From: Diplosphaera chodatii
Taxonomy: Eukaryota > Chlorophyta > Trebouxiophyceae > Prasiolales > Stichococcaceae
Reading direction: 5' to 3'
Length of the DNA: 64,000 nucleotides
NCBI GenBank assembly: GCA_032358165.1
Contig: JAALGY010000019.1
Coordinates: 868,001-932,000 of the forward strand
Position numbers and translations under genes: made by a program. Below, piece by piece: positions 60,801 to 64,000 of the stretch (the stretch's first letter is position 1; each line of letters starts with the position of its first letter). The notes beneath the pieces were generated by a model that saw nothing but the letters and a program-made list of their open reading frames with translations, searched no databases and was not told the DNA's origin.

Positions 60801-63800
60801 GACCCAGCTGGCGTAGCCATGGCGTTGGCACACTGCTGGCGGGTGCCATGCAGCTGCTGTCTCGGTACCAGGCGGCAGCATTGCATGCTGTTTCAGGCAG
60901 TGCACAGGGTGAATATGCGGGCGTACGTGCTGCCATATCATGGTGCGGTTGATGCTGCCCTCCAGGCGCTTCAGGGGCTCCACCTCCTGCAGCGCCTCAA
61001 TGCTGCGGTCCACCTCCCGCAGCTGCTTCCGTTGCTCCTGCGCACATACACTACCGTGTTTGATCCAACAATCCTCACCTACAGCGTTATGTATGAGTGG
61101 TGCAAGCCAGCCTGTTCTGGTATCCCGCCTGCTCATGCGGCGCAATGCATCACCAACTGTCAAGTTGGCGCAGGCAAATATCGCATTTGCCTGGCGAGGC
61201 AGGCGAGGCATGAACTGAGCTGCAGCTGGTGCAGCAACCCTCCTTCAAAGCACTTCAGCTAGTGGAGGCCAACAGCAGCCATTATGCTCTTGCCTCGGCG
61301 CTGGAGCGGTACAGCTGGAGCTTCTCGACGACCCCCGCATAGTCCTCATCGGCTTTGGCAATGTTTGAAGCGCTCTGGTCCTGGTGCGTTGCCTGCACGT
61401 GGTGCACTAGCCATTCAGCAAGCGCCCTGAAGAAGCTAAGCCTGCATCTTATGTGCCAACGAAGCCAGGACAGCTGCTTGCAAGCGAGAGTCAGGGGCAC
61501 TGGTTCCTTGTTACCTGCATGTACAGGTCGTACTTCTTCTTTCCCGAGGTTTCCGATGCGAACTGGCGGCAAACGTCCTGCATGGCAGATGTCAATAGGA
61601 GCTTGACGCAACTGTAAGCCGCCATGCCACTGACGTCCACAAATAGTACAATTGCAGCGCTAGGTGACGTTGCTGTAGCACCTGGCCCATGCACACGGCC
61701 GGGTTGTTGGCCTCGATGCTGAAGTGGTTCAGCAGCTCGTCCAGCTGTTCTCGGTTGCCCAACCCAACCTGCGTGTGCCGAAACACATTGAACACTGTAT
61801 GTGTGCTACCATGGTGCAGAGCCGTCACATGCTGCACAATGATTGCCTTGGCATATTGCGCTGCTGTGGAGAACAGTGGGAGGGTGACAGGGCCCACCTT
61901 TCTGCCATCCTGGTCAGACAGCTTCCAGGTGGAGCTGCCTGAGGCTGCAATGCGCCGCTGCACAGTGACGGTCCTGCCATAGGTGTGCGGCTGGAAGGCA
62001 TCATCACCTGCAGCCAGGACACAGAAGCAGGTGAGCGATGTGCTGAGAACACCAGGGTACCATCCCAGGACATGCCAGCCCACAGAGTCAGATGCGAACC
62101 ACCTTCACCTGTATTCCAGATGGTGACAGCGGCCACAGCGGCAGGGCAGCCAGTGCGCACGAATGCCGCTGCGCTGGTGGCTCGGCCTGTCTCGCGTGCG
62201 GTTGCACCAAGGCACACCTGTGAGAACCCCAGCACTGGTCAACGTGACAAACATGGCGGCCGACATCAACCAGCTTCACAGTCAGCACATCCGATGTTAC
62301 GTGCCTGGATTGCATTCATGACGGCTGTCTTGCCGCTGCCATTGGTCCCCGAGATGAACACGATGTTGGGCCTGCATGGTCAGTTTGCAGTGTCAGTTGC
62401 AGCGAGGCAAAGGCCGACAAATAGAATGGGGCATGCTTGCAGTCAGCAACTGCGGGCAAGGATGCCATTGGTAAGTGCGCACTTGAAGTCCATCTCGAAG
62501 TGCTCGTGGCACATGAAGTTCTCGCAGTGAATCTTGGCAATGTGGCCGGCGCAGCCAATGCCCTGTTCTGGATCGGGCTGCTGCACTGGCCCGCTGTAAC
62601 GAATCTCTGGCTCAAGCGCTGCTGCTGGCTGCGAGCCTGGCGGCAGCGGCGCATGCTGCCGCTGCGGCTGCGAGGGCCGATGCCCCTGGTCTGCCTGCTG
62701 CTGCTGCTGGCCCCGCCTGGGCCGCCGTCCTGCTGTTGCATCAGTTCTGTTGCCACGGCGTGCGGGCTGCCGTGGCGGTGACTCGGTCTCCTCCTCCTCG
62801 GCAGCAGTCAGCCGTGTCGCAGCAACTGCTGTACCAGTGGACTCAGGGGACTGCCCTGACGGCTCGGCTGTGCCTCCTGCGTTGCATTGCGCAGTGGGTC
62901 ATCACCATGAATTTGAAGTGGTGCCTACCCAGACAGCAGAAACGAAGTTGCGGCTGCCATCGTGATGAACGTCAGGCGCACAGCAGATACCTGCTGCTCG
63001 GCGAGCACACTCTGCAGCCGCCTCCTCCACCTCCACCTCACTCGCCTTGCGCTTGCCGGCATTGATCTCTCGCCGCCGGGAGTCAAAAGCACGCAGCTCC
63101 TCGTCATGGTCACTGTCCTCCGCCATCGAGCCACCAGGGTTGATGCCATCGCTGTCTGGCGCAGCTGCTGCTGCAGCCCCATCCAGGTCAATCTGCTGGG
63201 CGCTCGAGTCTCCGCTGGCTGCCTCCGGGCTGCTGTGGCCGCCCTGCAGCTGCAGCCGCCGCTTCTTGCGCGTGAGGCTCATGGGCGTGCCCTTTCGCCG
63301 GTTGCCACCTCTCTGCTGTGGGGCCTGTGGCGTTCTTGGCGCCTGTAACTGTGTTGCGAGATGCTTCTTGCTGGCTGTGGCTTGGCTGCCGCCCTGAGCG
63401 CTGCCGCCAGTCTGCCGCTTGCCGCTGCTGCTGCGCTTAGCTGCCTGTGCCTTGTCCACCAATGTGGGCCTGCTGCTGGCTTGGAGCAAAGGCCGCTTGC
63501 GCTTAGGCGGTGAGGTGTGCTTCACAGGGGAGTCGTACCCGTGCTCCTGCAAGATTGTTGCCGCATCATCGGGCAGCTCCACCACCCGTGTCTTGCGTGG
63601 CTTGCAGAAGACCTCGTCCCAGGACAGATCTTCCTGGTCGCCGTCCTGCTCGTACCTTGCCCAGCCACACGAAAGTGTTCAATGTCACAGCGCGCAGGAG
63701 TGATGGTCACAAACTTGAGTTTGCCTGATCCATGAAGGCTTGGTACTGTTGCGCCCCACAAATGGTCACCTGATCTCTGCGTACAGACCGGGGTAGTCCT

Positions 63801-63912
63801 TGAGGTCGTCTACGATGTCTGTCACCTTAGCTCTGAACCACCCTGCATCCCAGGCTTCGCCGTTACCCTCGCCGGCCTCCCACCACCTCTCAATGACGGC
63901 GCCCCTGAACAC
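54875..63912 (-). CDS. SMC6: SMC6 with a long N-terminal extension including a Tudor-like module; 5' end outside the window
   Basis: SMC6 pairs with SMC5 in a nuclear ATPase complex for recombination repair and chromosome stability. The head starts AGHIAKIHCENFMCHEHFE (62540), followed by Walker A GTNGSGKTAVMNAIQ (62350), FVRTGCPAAVAAV (62150) and TVTVQRRI (61960). Long coiled-coil exons fill 61700-55900. The C-terminal head has the signature GLSGGERSYATLAF (55430), Walker B CCLDEFDVFMDAMNR (55340-55180), RQLILLSPQ, and a final exon ending ARDNATAS with TGA at 54875. Upstream of the head, exon 62483-62876 joins in phase to exon 62991-63655 and that to exon 63770-63912. These add at least 360 residues: a Tudor-like segment (VIERWWEAG, WDAGWFRAKV, RYEQDGDQEDLSWDEVF), then basic stretches (PPKRKRP, TRKKRRL) and acidic low complexity. 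The first visible exon begins after a 3' splice site, so the gene continues to the right. Confidence 0.88.
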
Positions 63913-64000
63913 CTGCAGCATCAGCTAGCTCTGCGTCGGCTGATGGCACAAAGCACCTAAGGTCACTGGTGTGAGTTCAAATGCCTGTCAAGGTGACCGT

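Overview
The window is nuclear DNA of a photosynthetic eukaryote, most likely a green alga and, as an inference, probably of the trebouxiophyte type. It carries a nuclear psbO gene with a plastid transit peptide, plant-type paladin, RAD54, RER1 and plastid lipid-phosphatase genes, TTTAGGG-type telomere-like DNA, moderately high GC, and genes cut into many short exons by introns that usually end in TGCAG. No prokaryotic operons, tRNA, rRNA, CRISPR or viral genes were recognised.

Layout from left to right: paladin-like phosphatase (+, 176-10106); PELP1/RIX1-like ribosome-biogenesis protein (-, 10949-15148); divergent from it a plastid PAP2 lipid phosphatase (+, 15365-16367); RAD54 recombination ATPase (+, 16816-23426); mitochondrial ADP/ATP carrier (-, 23846-26058); a possible small membrane protein (-, about 26324-26760); ADCK2-like ABC1 kinase (-, 27144 to about 30500); a 296-bp MITE-like inverted-repeat element (31201-31496); an LPA3-like plastid protein (-, 32049-34092) head to head with a TBC1D13-like RabGAP (+, 34159-36743); PsbO (-, 37305-39301); a tRNase Z with two SAP motifs (-, 39585-42941); two blocks of degenerate tandem repeats (43320-45140); an unrecognised 374-residue gene (+, 46660-48043); USB1 U6 snRNA phosphodiesterase (+, 48881-50627); RER1 (-, 51045-51884); MED11-like Mediator subunit (+, 52419-53085); an EEF1AKMT4-like methyltransferase (+, 53135-54589); and SMC6 (-, 54875 to beyond the right edge).

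Most of these are unrelated housekeeping genes. Two are DNA-repair proteins (RAD54, SMC6), four act in RNA processing, transcription or ribosome assembly (tRNase Z, USB1, MED11, PELP1), two in membrane traffic (TBC1D13, RER1) and several in plastid or mitochondrion. Genes are often head to head with short shared promoters.

The most novel observation is SMC6. Its reading frame runs without a stop, through four splice junctions with matching phases, into at least 360 extra N-terminal residues holding a Tudor-like module and basic, disordered sequence. Second is a plastid-type tRNase Z carrying tandem SAP motifs. Third is the orphan gene beside the repeat blocks. Exon boundaries were read by eye from splice signals and family similarity. 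All coordinates inside genes are models, not transcript evidence.
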